64,000 bases of DNA from Actinomycetes bacterium (GTDB taxonomy: Bacteria > Actinomycetota > Actinomycetes > Propionibacteriales > Propionibacteriaceae). The DNA is taken from positions 62,001 through 126,000 of the forward strand of contig JAEXAS010000014.1 of assembly GCA_023458095.1 (NCBI GenBank), given 5' to 3'. A program made the position numbers and the translations under genes. Positions 42,210 to 50,087 of this stretch are shown here, piece after piece. A model generated the notes under the pieces. The model ran no database searches and was not told the origin of the DNA. It saw nothing but the letters and a program-made list of their open reading frames with translations. Position 1 is the first letter of the stretch; the number at the start of each line of letters is the position of its first letter.

Positions 42210-42531
42210 GGTGGTTCCTTTCGTTGTGGCGACCATCCGGCCGCATGTTGGTGATGCACTTCTTGATCGACCAGTTGTCGGTCGTACCGTCCTCGCGGAG
42301 CACGAGGAAGTTGCGGGTGCCCCACTCTTTGATGAGGGCGACGACGATGGAGTCGACGCCAACGCCGTGCTTGCGGGGGGCTTCGGGGTGGTGGGACAGC
42401 AGAGCACGGGCGAACGCTTCGTCGCCTCCTTGAAGCACTTCGCCCAGGCCCGCACGGTTCAGGACTGAGCTGGCGTGCTCGCGCACGTTCTGCTTGCTGG
42501 TGAAGGTGATGCCGCCGAGGGTGTAGGTCAT
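42202..42531 (-). CDS. DUF3223-domain protein
   Basis: About 109 residues from the ATG at 42531, which has GAGGTG upstream; a GTG at 42540 is the alternative. The DUF3223 pattern is visible: FTSKQNVREHASSVLNRAGLGEVL, ALLSHHPEAPRKHGVGVDSIVVALIKEWGTRNFLVLREDGTTDNWSIKKCI. The domain is widespread in mobile elements and in plants (with RNA polymerase-associated and organellar contexts); its function is not established. It lies between the polymerase and the mob genes. Confidence 0.75.
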   Translation of the reverse strand: MTYTLGGITFTSKQNVREHASSVLNRAGLGEVLQGGDEAFARALLSHHPEAPRKHGVGVDSIVVALIKEWGTRNFLVLREDGTTDNWSIKKCITNMRPDGRHNERNHHD

Positions 42532-42541
42532 CGTCGTCACC

Positions 42542-45500
42542 TCACGCAGCCTCGACCGGTGCCGACTCGTCGAACGGGTCTACCGCCTGCATCTCAGCGA
42601 CGTAGGGCTCGATGGCCTCGAAGTCGACTTCGATCTGCCGCTCGGTCTTCGAGCGAGCATGCGACCAGAAGCGCTCCCGAGGGCGGGGCAGTCCGAACGA
42701 CTCGAAGGCGTCGAGCCGTTCGGCCAACGGGCGGGACGAGCCCAGCCACGGGATGTTGACGACCTCTTGGCGATGGGCGATGACGATGCCCTTTGCGATC
42801 CGATCGAGGCGCTCGGCCTCAGCGATCTGTCCGCCTTCGTCGAGTAGGGCGTCCAGTCGCTCGAAGTAGTCGCGCCACTGGTCTCGCGTTCGCCGCACAG
42901 GCGAACGGGTCCATACCGGCTCTCCCAACTCCGGGTCCCAACGCTTGAGCCCCTTGTCGACCGAGCGGCCCAAGGACGCCTCTTCGGGCGTCTCCCAGGG
43001 AACGGTCTGGACGTGGGCCACCTCGAACACGCGGTCACCGGCCATGACCATGTGCGCGGTCATGTCGTCGGGGACCGGGCGACGTTTGCGGTCGAACTCG
43101 ATGGTCTGCTGCTTGTGGACGACCACTGGCGAGAAGTCCAGCCGGTTCTCCGTTCTGGTCAGCTCTTCGATTGAGGGGAAGACCTTCATCGTGACCGGCA
43201 GGGCACCTTCCCGAGTGACCATCAGGTCGTACATGTGATCGCGGTCTTGCTGGCTGTCCTCCTCGATCTCCTCGGGCAACTTGTAACCGCCGTGAGCGAG
43301 GACACCGCCGGGCTGACGGGAGAAGTTGGCACGTGTCGTGATGTTGAGCAGGTCGGTCTGGACGTGCTTCCGTACCCACATGTCACGCGAGCCGGTGAGA
43401 GCCTCGCGCGACTCACGCCACAGGCCCCCCAGCCCGTACAGGTCGAGCGTGTCGACCACCGCAATCTCGGCGTCGGTGATGAACCCGTCGGTGGTGCACG
43501 AGGGCGTCGAGTAGCCCAAGTCGTGAAGCTGGTTCAGGACCGCGAGGAGAACTGCACGGACAAGACCTGTGGTCATGCTGGCGTGCCAGGGCGAGGTGAT
43601 GGCCGACCCGCCGACGGCGTCGCGCTCCTGTGCCCAGGCGTCCCAGCCGCGCTGGCCCATCACGCCTTGAGCGAGCTTGCCGTAGGGAGAATTGGCCATC
43701 AGCTTCAACACGTTCTGCTGGAAGGACTTCGGTCCGAACTCGCGCTGGGCCCGGGCGCGGTCATCGAGCAAGGCCTTGTATGCGCCGCGCAACAGGCGGG
43801 ACGGACTGCCACTCTCGTCTCGCAGGGTGCGTCCGAAGTGACCGATCTGGCACGTCACCCGAGCACCCAAGGTGAGCGCGAGCCACACCTCCGGGCCAAC
43901 CGCCCAGACTCCCCGAGCACCCCCAGACGTGCGGGGATAGACCATCGACCCCTCCACGGGCACAGGCAGGCACGGGAAGGCGACGGTCTTGGGGAACTCG
44001 AACGAGACGAACCCGACGAACGGGGTCAACGGACCGCCCTCGGCGAAGTCATCGAGCGCCAGCTCGTGGTTGTTGACCGTTCGCAGGATCACACCGTCGG
44101 AGTGCAGGTAGTCCACGTCCCAGATCGTCGAGCTGGAGGTCGGGTAGCAGGACTGGAGATCGAAGTCGTGGGTGGTCTGCTCGAACAACCCCAGCTCGGC
44201 CGACATGTTGTACCCGCCACGAAAGGCCATCGCGCTGGCGTGAATCCAGGTCGCGGCCGCACCATCGACGGGCTGGAGCTCGCGCTTCCGGTAGAAGTCG
44301 AGCTGGTTCTCCACCCCAGTAGTGGCTTCGGTCGTCTTGGTGACCTTCTCCAGCCCACCGAAGACACTGTTGAACGACCCCGCGTCACCGATCTCCTCGG
44401 CAATGATCCCTCGGACAGCGCGGGCCGCAGCGGTCGGAAGGGTCAGCGGGACGTCCTTGTGATCGCCGTAGAGCTGACAGACGTACTCAAGCGCGATCAC
44501 TGCGTCGTTGACCGCGTAGTCGAGGAACTCCACAGGGTGCGTCGCCAGGTACTCGTCCATCCGTGTGATCCAGTCACCGGGAACGTCCAGCTTCGGCACG
44601 CCCACGGCAGCACCAAGCTCTCGCAACGGCCGGGCACCCGATTGGGCCATCGTGTCGCGGATCAACAGCTCCACCGGGCGCGCCCAGCGCTTGTTGCCGC
44701 CCGCCAGAACCATCCGCACCGGAGTCGGACTCACCATCCCCGCGCTGGCCGAGATGACGGCGCGCAGGATGTCGGGAGCGGTCCCATCCAGCCACCGACC
44801 CCGGTGCCCGGACCATCCCGCACGATCCGACACCTTGCGAGCCCGCCCGGGGTAGGCATCGTTCCACGTGTTGTGCGCCTTCCTGCGGTCGACGAATGCA
44901 GTCAGGTCGGCATGCTGGTAATGGGCAACCAGCGTGATCGGCAACGCGCGGGCAACCCCCTCGCGCCGATAGAACCACCAACCCGGGCGGAACTTGCCGT
45001 CCTCGTCGACGACGTCCTGACGCGAGACCCCCTTGTCCGTCCAGCCCGCGGCCAGCGGGTGCTCGTGCAGGCCTAAGGCCGTGACGGCGATCTCCAACGC
45101 CTTCTCGAACGACAGCCGCGCCACCCGGTGACCGCGAGGCCCCACGTAACGCGTCGGCAGCACGACGGCAAGGCGCAGGCGCGAGTTGCCGGTCGGGTCG
45201 ATCGCGGCGAACTGGTAGGAGACGATCCGGCGGGCCACCTCCGCGTTCTCCCCGACCCAACCGCGCTGCTCGTCGAACCCCTCGACGTTGACGAACTCGG
45301 TGTCGAAGCCAACGACGATGGACTCGCCCCCAGAGCCCATCGCGGCCACCGAGGGGTAAGCGCCGAAGTCGGCCGGCGCAGCGCTGCGGTCGGCCCGATC
45401 GACGGTCTTGGTCAGCACCGCGAACCGCGCCGGATGCTTCTGCGAGGTGGCGCTGTCGGAGACGTAGCTAACGGCCCAGCCATCGGCGGCGGCGGCGGCA

Positions 45501-45619
45501 ACGGGGTCTTCCCCATAGGCGGTTGCCGCCAGTGGCTTCTGACCAGGGGTTTCGTCGCCTCCCCGCGTCCCGAGAAGGCGTTCTTGGGACACTACGGCTT
45601 CACTCCGTGGCGCACTCAT
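42542..45619 (-). CDS. Family-B DNA polymerase with 3'-5' exonuclease, piPolB/protein-primed-like
   Basis: A 1025-residue polymerase. Exonuclease motifs: I VVGFDTEFVN, II VAHYQHADLTAF, III YAVNDAVIAL. Polymerase motifs: A HDFDLQSCYPTSS, B QNVLKLMANSPYGKLAQG, C PSCTTDGFITD. Motif C is TTD rather than the usual DTD. After motif C, WVRKHVQTDLLNITTRAN occupies the place of the KxY motif of phi29-like and KTRG of primer-independent PolBs (from memory). Stop and start overlap neighbours (ATGA with the excisionase-like gene). Probable role is replication of the excised element. Confidence 0.88.
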   Translation of the reverse strand: MSAPRSEAVVSQERLLGTRGGDETPGQKPLAATAYGEDPVAAAAADGWAVSYVSDSATSQKHPARFAVLTKTVDRADRSAAPADFGAYPSVAAMGSGGESIVVGFDTEFVNVEGFDEQRGWVGENAEVARRIVSYQFAAIDPTGNSRLRLAVVLPTRYVGPRGHRVARLSFEKALEIAVTALGLHEHPLAAGWTDKGVSRQDVVDEDGKFRPGWWFYRREGVARALPITLVAHYQHADLTAFVDRRKAHNTWNDAYPGRARKVSDRAGWSGHRGRWLDGTAPDILRAVISASAGMVSPTPVRMVLAGGNKRWARPVELLIRDTMAQSGARPLRELGAAVGVPKLDVPGDWITRMDEYLATHPVEFLDYAVNDAVIALEYVCQLYGDHKDVPLTLPTAAARAVRGIIAEEIGDAGSFNSVFGGLEKVTKTTEATTGVENQLDFYRKRELQPVDGAAATWIHASAMAFRGGYNMSAELGLFEQTTHDFDLQSCYPTSSSTIWDVDYLHSDGVILRTVNNHELALDDFAEGGPLTPFVGFVSFEFPKTVAFPCLPVPVEGSMVYPRTSGGARGVWAVGPEVWLALTLGARVTCQIGHFGRTLRDESGSPSRLLRGAYKALLDDRARAQREFGPKSFQQNVLKLMANSPYGKLAQGVMGQRGWDAWAQERDAVGGSAITSPWHASMTTGLVRAVLLAVLNQLHDLGYSTPSCTTDGFITDAEIAVVDTLDLYGLGGLWRESREALTGSRDMWVRKHVQTDLLNITTRANFSRQPGGVLAHGGYKLPEEIEEDSQQDRDHMYDLMVTREGALPVTMKVFPSIEELTRTENRLDFSPVVVHKQQTIEFDRKRRPVPDDMTAHMVMAGDRVFEVAHVQTVPWETPEEASLGRSVDKGLKRWDPELGEPVWTRSPVRRTRDQWRDYFERLDALLDEGGQIAEAERLDRIAKGIVIAHRQEVVNIPWLGSSRPLAERLDAFESFGLPRPRERFWSHARSKTERQIEVDFEAIEPYVAEMQAVDPFDESAPVEAA

Positions 45620-45828
45620 GACGCGCCGCCTTCGAGGTAGGCGCGCACCGAGGCGACCGTGATGAGCGGCGTTCGGCCGCGCTTCGGCTTCTCGACGGTA
45701 ACGAACGTGCCGTCAGCGATCTTGCGCTGGACGTCACGAGTGGACTTGCGGATGAGTTCGGCGGTCTCTTGGACCGTGAGCGGGCTGAGCGCCTCCAACG
45801 GCGCTGAAGATGTGCGGACGGCAGGCAA
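45616..45828 (-). CDS. Excisionase-like helix-turn-helix protein (RDF)
   Basis: A 70-residue DNA-binding protein with a MerR/Xis-type winged helix: LTVQETAELIRKSTRDVQRKIADGTFVTVEKPKRGRTPLITVASVRAYLE. A TTG start follows AGGAG; ATGA overlap with the polymerase makes it the first gene of the replication-mobilization operon. At the end opposite the integrase it is the expected recombination directionality factor; it may also act as regulator. Confidence 0.75.
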   Translation of the reverse strand: MPAVRTSSAPLEALSPLTVQETAELIRKSTRDVQRKIADGTFVTVEKPKRGRTPLITVASVRAYLEGGAS

Positions 45829-46151
45829 GGCCTGCTCCTCTCACGAGGAGTGGCACCTGCACATCTCGCGGGGGCCTGCCGACCTACTTCCCGCTCAGGC
45901 CCATGACGTCGGCCCCACGATCATCAGCACGTGACCCTGCGGCTCGCTGCCTGCCGATGCTCAGGCTCCCCGAGGGCGTCGCAACCAATTCTCAGCCGGG
46001 GAGATGCGATCCTCCGAGTCCGGCCGGGTGATCCAGCCTGGTGACTGGACGTCTCCATTGTAGGCGATCCCTTGCGCAACGGCCCACAACCCTGTCGCAC
46101 CGCAGTACCACGCTCGTACCATGCGCCCACACAGCGCCCCCCTAAACAGGA
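45829..46151. other. Right-end non-coding region of the element
   Basis: About 320 bp without a convincing gene. It must hold the promoter for the leftward polymerase-mob operon and contains integrase-type arm sites (46105-46123). CTCCTCTCACGAGGAG at 45835 is a small palindrome. Confidence 0.5.
46105..46123. promoter_or_regulatory. Candidate integrase arm sites, right end
   Basis: GTACCACGCTCGTACCATG differs by one base from 32890-32908 at the opposite end. It lies about 60 bp inside attR, a plausible arm-site distance. Confidence 0.6.
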
Positions 46152-46179
46152 AGAAACCCCCAGTTCACTAGGGGTTTCT
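46152..46179 (-). terminator. Element-borne terminator replacing the tRNA-Ile terminator
   Basis: AGAAACCCC (46152-46160) pairs with 46171-46179 around a 10-nt loop; read leftwards it is followed by a T-rich TTCCTGTTT. It begins 2 bp after the tRNA 3' end and so ends the tRNA transcript that lost its native hairpin (32715-32742). Confidence 0.75.
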
Positions 46180-46181
46180 CA

Positions 46182-46204
46182 TGGTGGGCCTAACTGGACT
46201 TGAA
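46182..46204. repeat. attR, 23-bp direct repeat within tRNA-Ile
   Basis: Identical to 32747-32769. It covers the encoded CCA, discriminator, acceptor 3' strand and part of the T-arm. Confidence 0.92.
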
Positions 46205-46258
46205 CCAGTGACCTCTGCCTTATCAGGGCAGCGCTCTAACCGTCTGAGCTATAGGCCC
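46182..46258 (-). tRNA. ileT: tRNA-Ile(GAT)
   Basis: Cloverleaf of 77 nt on the minus strand: acceptor GGGCCTA/TAGGCCC, D-arm GCTC/GAGC, anticodon arm CTGCC-CTGATAA-GGCAG with anticodon GAT, T-arm ACTGG-TTCAAGT-CCAGT, encoded CCA. It is the integration target of the element. tRNA-Ile beside gyrA is usual in actinobacteria; the frequent tRNA-Ala companion is not seen here. Confidence 0.97.
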
Positions 46259-46331
46259 GCATTGTGCGGAACACGCAAAGCAGAAGATTACAGAGTCCGG
46301 GCGACCGGCTCAAATCGGGCTCTGGGCGCCG

Positions 46332-46402
46332 CGGGCTTCGACAGGCTCAGCCAGCGGAGGTGAGCTGAGCACACCCGCGGAGGTGAGGCTGAGCACACCT
46401 GC
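46332..46402. repeat. Dispersed repeat copy and short tandem
   Basis: 46332-46353 is another copy of the repeat found at 7592-7863. It is followed by two imperfect copies of a CGGAGGTGAG-CTGAGCACACC unit up to about 46402. Confidence 0.6.
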
Positions 46403-46413
46403 GAAGACGGGAC

Positions 46414-47331
46414 TCAGTCTTCGGCGAGGGTGAGTTCCAGGCCGCCGAGGATGTTGGCGCTGAGGTTGTACAGGAACGCTCCCAGCGTGCCCAGTGCGGT
46501 GGTGATGATCACATTGATCACCCCGAGCAGGGCGGTGATGCCCAGCACCTTATTGGCGCTGACATAGTCCTCGATGCGGAAGCCCTCGGTGTTGTTCGGG
46601 CTGGAGATGATGCCCATGATGCTGTCGTTGATCACATCGAACACGCCCGACATCTGCAGCACCCACCACAGCACGTACACCGCAACCCAGGCCATGATCC
46701 CGAAAGCGATCGAGAACAAGAACACGGTCTTCATCACCGACCAGGGGTCGATGCGAGACAGCCGCAGCCGCGCCTTGCGAGTGCGTCGCGCCACCCCCGG
46801 CCCAGGACGGGACGCCGGCATCGCCGGCTCCGCCACACCGGCCGGAGCAGAAGCGGTTGCAGGCGGTTCGACCTTGGCGGACTGTCCGACTCGGCCAGCC
46901 GGCATCGCCATGGACGACACCACCGTGGGTTGGGCCTTGGTGGTCGGCTTGGGTGCGGACGGCGGTGGAGTGCGGGTCGTCGATGCTGCAGCCGCAGGCT
47001 TCGCCTCGGCGGCATTGGCTTCGGCGGCCTTGTCGAAGGGAGCCATCAGATCCTCAGTAGGGGAGGGCCTGTTCGGCTTGGGAATGCTCGGCTTGGCCGC
47101 ATTCTGGGAATTCTGCGAGGTCTTCTTCGCAGGCGTGCGCCGACGGGTGGCCGAGCTTGCGCCACGACCCATGGTCGGTTTGGGCTGAGACTTGCTGGAA
47201 CCGATCTTGGAGATCTGCACCACTGTGTCGCCCAAGCCGGCATCGCCTTCGGAAGACCCGTCAGAGGAGCCCTCGAGCCGCCAGGATTTGTCGTCGTTCT
47301 CGGTCGCGGCGGCGTCCGGTCGCTCAGTCAC
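46414..47331 (-). CDS. DUF3566-domain membrane protein
   Basis: About 305 residues from a GTG at 47331, with GGAGGG 6 nt upstream and overlapping the gyrA stop. The first 190 residues are disordered, Ala/Pro/Lys-rich. The C-terminal DUF3566 domain (RLSRIDPWSVMKTVFLFSIAFGIMAWVAVYVLWW, then GVINVIITTALGTLGAFLYNLSANILGGLELTL) has two membrane helices. The gene follows gyrA in most actinobacteria. In Corynebacterineae a related protein interacts with cell-growth machinery; function here is not established. Confidence 0.88.
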   Translation of the reverse strand: MTERPDAAATENDDKSWRLEGSSDGSSEGDAGLGDTVVQISKIGSSKSQPKPTMGRGASSATRRRTPAKKTSQNSQNAAKPSIPKPNRPSPTEDLMAPFDKAAEANAAEAKPAAAASTTRTPPPSAPKPTTKAQPTVVSSMAMPAGRVGQSAKVEPPATASAPAGVAEPAMPASRPGPGVARRTRKARLRLSRIDPWSVMKTVFLFSIAFGIMAWVAVYVLWWVLQMSGVFDVINDSIMGIISSPNNTEGFRIEDYVSANKVLGITALLGVINVIITTALGTLGAFLYNLSANILGGLELTLAED

Positions 47332-49945
47332 CGTTACCCTCCTCGGGATCACTGTTCGCCCTAACGCTACCCTGCTCGCTCAACGCCGGGTCAACTGGGG
47401 CATCTTCCTCGGCTTCGGTGCTCGATTCTGGGTTGAGGGCAATCACCGATACCGCATCGTCGCCGGAGACCCCGACGAACTTCACACCCATCGTGTCGCG
47501 ACCCTTGGCCGGCACCTCGTTCACCGCCGATCGGACGATCTGTCCGGAGACCTTGATCGCGATGACCTCGTCGGATTCGCTGACCACCAGACCGCCGACC
47601 AAAGAGCCGCGCTCGGAGTTCAACTTCATCGCCTTGATGCCCAGTCCGCCACGACCCTGCTGACGGTATTCCCGCACCGGGGTGCGCTTGCCGAAGCCAC
47701 CGTCGGTCACGGTGAAGACGAACCGCTCGTCCTCCTCGGTGTCCGCGGTGATCACCGACATGCTCAACAGATCATCGCCGGAGCGGAACTTCATGCCGGT
47801 GACACCAGAGGTGGCCCGACCCATCGGACGCAACTGCGCATCATCAGCCCCGAAGCGAATCGCTTGGCCTTTGCGAGAGATCAACAGCACATCGTCTTCG
47901 GGGCTGCACAGCGACGCACCGATGAGTTCGTCGTCGGGCTGGCGGAAGTTGATGGCGATCACCCCGGCCTGCCGCGGCGAATCGTAGGCGCGCAGATCGG
48001 TCTTCTTCACCAGTCCGGCACGAGTAGCCAACAACAGGTACGGCGCATCGTCATAGGTACGCAAGGTCAGCACCTCGGCGATGCGTTCCTCAGGCAAGAA
48101 GCTCAGTAGGCCGGCGACGTGGCCACCCTTGGCGTCCCGACTGGCCTCGGGCAACTGCCACACCTTGGCCCGGTAGACCCGACCCAGATTGGTGAAGAAC
48201 AAGATCCACTGATGGTTGGTGGTCGCGAACAGGTGATCCACCTCATCGTCGGCCCGCAGCGTCGCACCACGAACCCCCTTGCCGCCACGCTTCTGCGTCC
48301 GATACAGATCGGTTCGGGTCCGCTTGGCGTACCCGCCGCGGGTGATGGTCACCACCATGTCATCATCAGGAATGAAGTCCTCATCGCTGAAGTCACCATC
48401 GGCGGCAATGATCCGGGTGCGGCGCTCGTCGCCGTACTTGTCGACGATCTCGGCCAGCTCCGAGCTGACGATGGCCCGCTGCCGCTCCGGCTTGGCCAAA
48501 ATGTCCTTCAAGTCGGCGATGATCCGCTCGGCCTCGGCCAGGCGATCGATGATCTGCTGAATCTCCATCGCCGCCAGCCGCCGCAACTGCTGGTTCAAGA
48601 TGTACAGCGCCTGGTCGTCGTCGATCTCGAGCAGATCCTTCAAACCTTCGCGGGCCGCATCGGCCGTCCGGGACGCCCGGATCAACGCCAGCACCTCGTC
48701 GAGTCGGCTCAGCGCTTTGACCAGGCCGCGATCCAGGTGCGCCTTCTTCTCCGCCTCGTCCAGACGGAAAGCCGTCCGGCGCTGAATCACCTGAATCTGG
48801 TGCTTCACCCAGTAAGAGATGAACTGGTCCAGGCGCAGGGTGCGCGGCACCGAGTCGACCAGCGCCAGCATGTTGCAGCCGAAGGTGTCCTGCAACTGGG
48901 TGTGCTTGTACAGGTTGTTCATCACCACGCGCGGCTGGGCATCGCGCTTGAGCACGATCACCAGGCGCTGGCCGGTACGCGCACTGGAATCGTCACGAAT
49001 GTCGGCGATGCCGGTCAGCTTGCCGGCATTGACCAGTTCGGCGATCTTCACCGCCAGATTGTCCGGGTTGGCCATGTGCGGCAGTTCGGTGACCACCAGC
49101 AAGGTGCGCCCGTTCTTGTCCTCTTCGATGTCGATGACCGCCCGCATGATCACCGAACCGCGGCCGGTGCGGTAGGCGTCCTCGATGCCCTGGCGGCCGA
49201 CGATCAACGCACCATTGGGGAAGTCCGGGCCCTTCACCCGCTCCATCGCAGCTTCCAGAAGCTCTTCTTTGGTGGCTTCCGGATTCTCCAAGGCCCACTG
49301 GACGGCCGCAGCCACCTCGCGCAGGTTATGGGTCGGAATGTTGGTGGCCATACCCACCGCAATACCGGTCGATCCGTTCACCAGCAGGTTCGGGAACCGC
49401 GCCGGCAGCACCGTCGGCTCCATCTCGCGGTTGTCGTAGTTCGGGGTGAAATCGACGGTGTTCTCGGTGATGTCGCGCACCATCTCCATCGACAGCGGCG
49501 CCATCTTGCACTCGGTGTATCGCATGGCAGCGGCCGGGTCGTTGCCCGGTGAACCGAAGTTGCCTTGTCCGGAAACCAGCGGGGCGCGCATCACCCACGG
49601 CTGGGCCAATCGCACCAAGGTGTCGTAGATCGCCGAGTCGCCGTGCGGGTGGTACAGACCCATCACCTCACCGACCACACGCGAACACTTGTTCCAGCCG
49701 CGATCGGGACGGTAGCCGCCGTCATACATCGCGTACAGCACCCGGCGGTGCACCGGCTTGAGGCCATCGCGGACATCGGGCAACGCGCGACCCACGATGA
49801 CGCTCATCGCATAGTCGAGGTAGGAGCGCTCGACCTCAACTTGCAGGTCGATCTCCTCGGTCTTGGCGATCGTGGGAGTCAAGCCTTGTTCGGGTGCCTC
49901 CGCCTCGGTCTCGATCTCGTTCGGATCCTGCGGTCCGTCTGTCAT
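47324..49945 (-). CDS. gyrA: DNA gyrase subunit A
   Basis: An 873-residue type II topoisomerase subunit with the catalytic Tyr in AAMRYTECKM, LDYAMSVIVGRALPDVRDGLKPVHRRVLYAM near the N-terminus, and six-bladed beta-propeller repeats in the C-terminus with the GyrA box QKRGGKGV. Length and order are standard. It introduces negative supercoils with GyrB. The N-terminal extension EAPEQGLTPTIAKTEEID is ordinary for actinobacteria. Quinolone-resistance region looks unremarkable. Confidence 0.97.
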   Translation of the reverse strand: MTDGPQDPNEIETEAEAPEQGLTPTIAKTEEIDLQVEVERSYLDYAMSVIVGRALPDVRDGLKPVHRRVLYAMYDGGYRPDRGWNKCSRVVGEVMGLYHPHGDSAIYDTLVRLAQPWVMRAPLVSGQGNFGSPGNDPAAAMRYTECKMAPLSMEMVRDITENTVDFTPNYDNREMEPTVLPARFPNLLVNGSTGIAVGMATNIPTHNLREVAAAVQWALENPEATKEELLEAAMERVKGPDFPNGALIVGRQGIEDAYRTGRGSVIMRAVIDIEEDKNGRTLLVVTELPHMANPDNLAVKIAELVNAGKLTGIADIRDDSSARTGQRLVIVLKRDAQPRVVMNNLYKHTQLQDTFGCNMLALVDSVPRTLRLDQFISYWVKHQIQVIQRRTAFRLDEAEKKAHLDRGLVKALSRLDEVLALIRASRTADAAREGLKDLLEIDDDQALYILNQQLRRLAAMEIQQIIDRLAEAERIIADLKDILAKPERQRAIVSSELAEIVDKYGDERRTRIIAADGDFSDEDFIPDDDMVVTITRGGYAKRTRTDLYRTQKRGGKGVRGATLRADDEVDHLFATTNHQWILFFTNLGRVYRAKVWQLPEASRDAKGGHVAGLLSFLPEERIAEVLTLRTYDDAPYLLLATRAGLVKKTDLRAYDSPRQAGVIAINFRQPDDELIGASLCSPEDDVLLISRKGQAIRFGADDAQLRPMGRATSGVTGMKFRSGDDLLSMSVITADTEEDERFVFTVTDGGFGKRTPVREYRQQGRGGLGIKAMKLNSERGSLVGGLVVSESDEVIAIKVSGQIVRSAVNEVPAKGRDTMGVKFVGVSGDDAVSVIALNPESSTEAEEDAPVDPALSEQGSVRANSDPEEGNGD

Positions 49946-50087
49946 GGGGTTTTCTCCTTCACCCTGCGTTGCTGCTGGGGTGTCCCTTCGTCAGGCTCAG
50001 GGACCGGTTGAGTTGTGGGATTCCCTTCGACGAACTCCGGGAACCGGTTGGCAGGTCAGCGATCCGGTTGGGTTGCTGACCAGGTCG

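Larger units (their letters stand above)
32747..46204. mobile_element. Integrative mobilizable element in tRNA-Ile, polymerase-B encoding (pipolin-like)
   Basis: A 23-bp identical repeat, TGGTGGGCCTAACTGGACTT plus GAA, occurs at 32747-32769 and at 46182-46204, the latter being the 3' end of an intact tRNA-Ile(GAT). Between them lie a tyrosine recombinase (left), excisionase-like gene (right), family-B DNA polymerase, MobC, relaxase and accessory defence genes. The tRNA stays functional because the repeat rebuilds its 3' end. Repeated GTACCA[C/T]G motifs inside both ends look like integrase arm sites. No type IV secretion genes are seen, so it would be mobilized in trans. The polymerase plus tRNA site plus recombinase recall pipolins. 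Confidence 0.92.

Noticed and set aside
43235..45076. A 613-residue plus-strand frame opposite the DNA polymerase
   Set aside because: It is the antisense shadow of a motif-complete polymerase and lacks any protein-like domain.
42542..45619. Phage replication polymerase of a prophage
   Set aside because: No capsid, portal, terminase, lysis or tail genes occur in the element; the mob genes point to a plasmid-like element.
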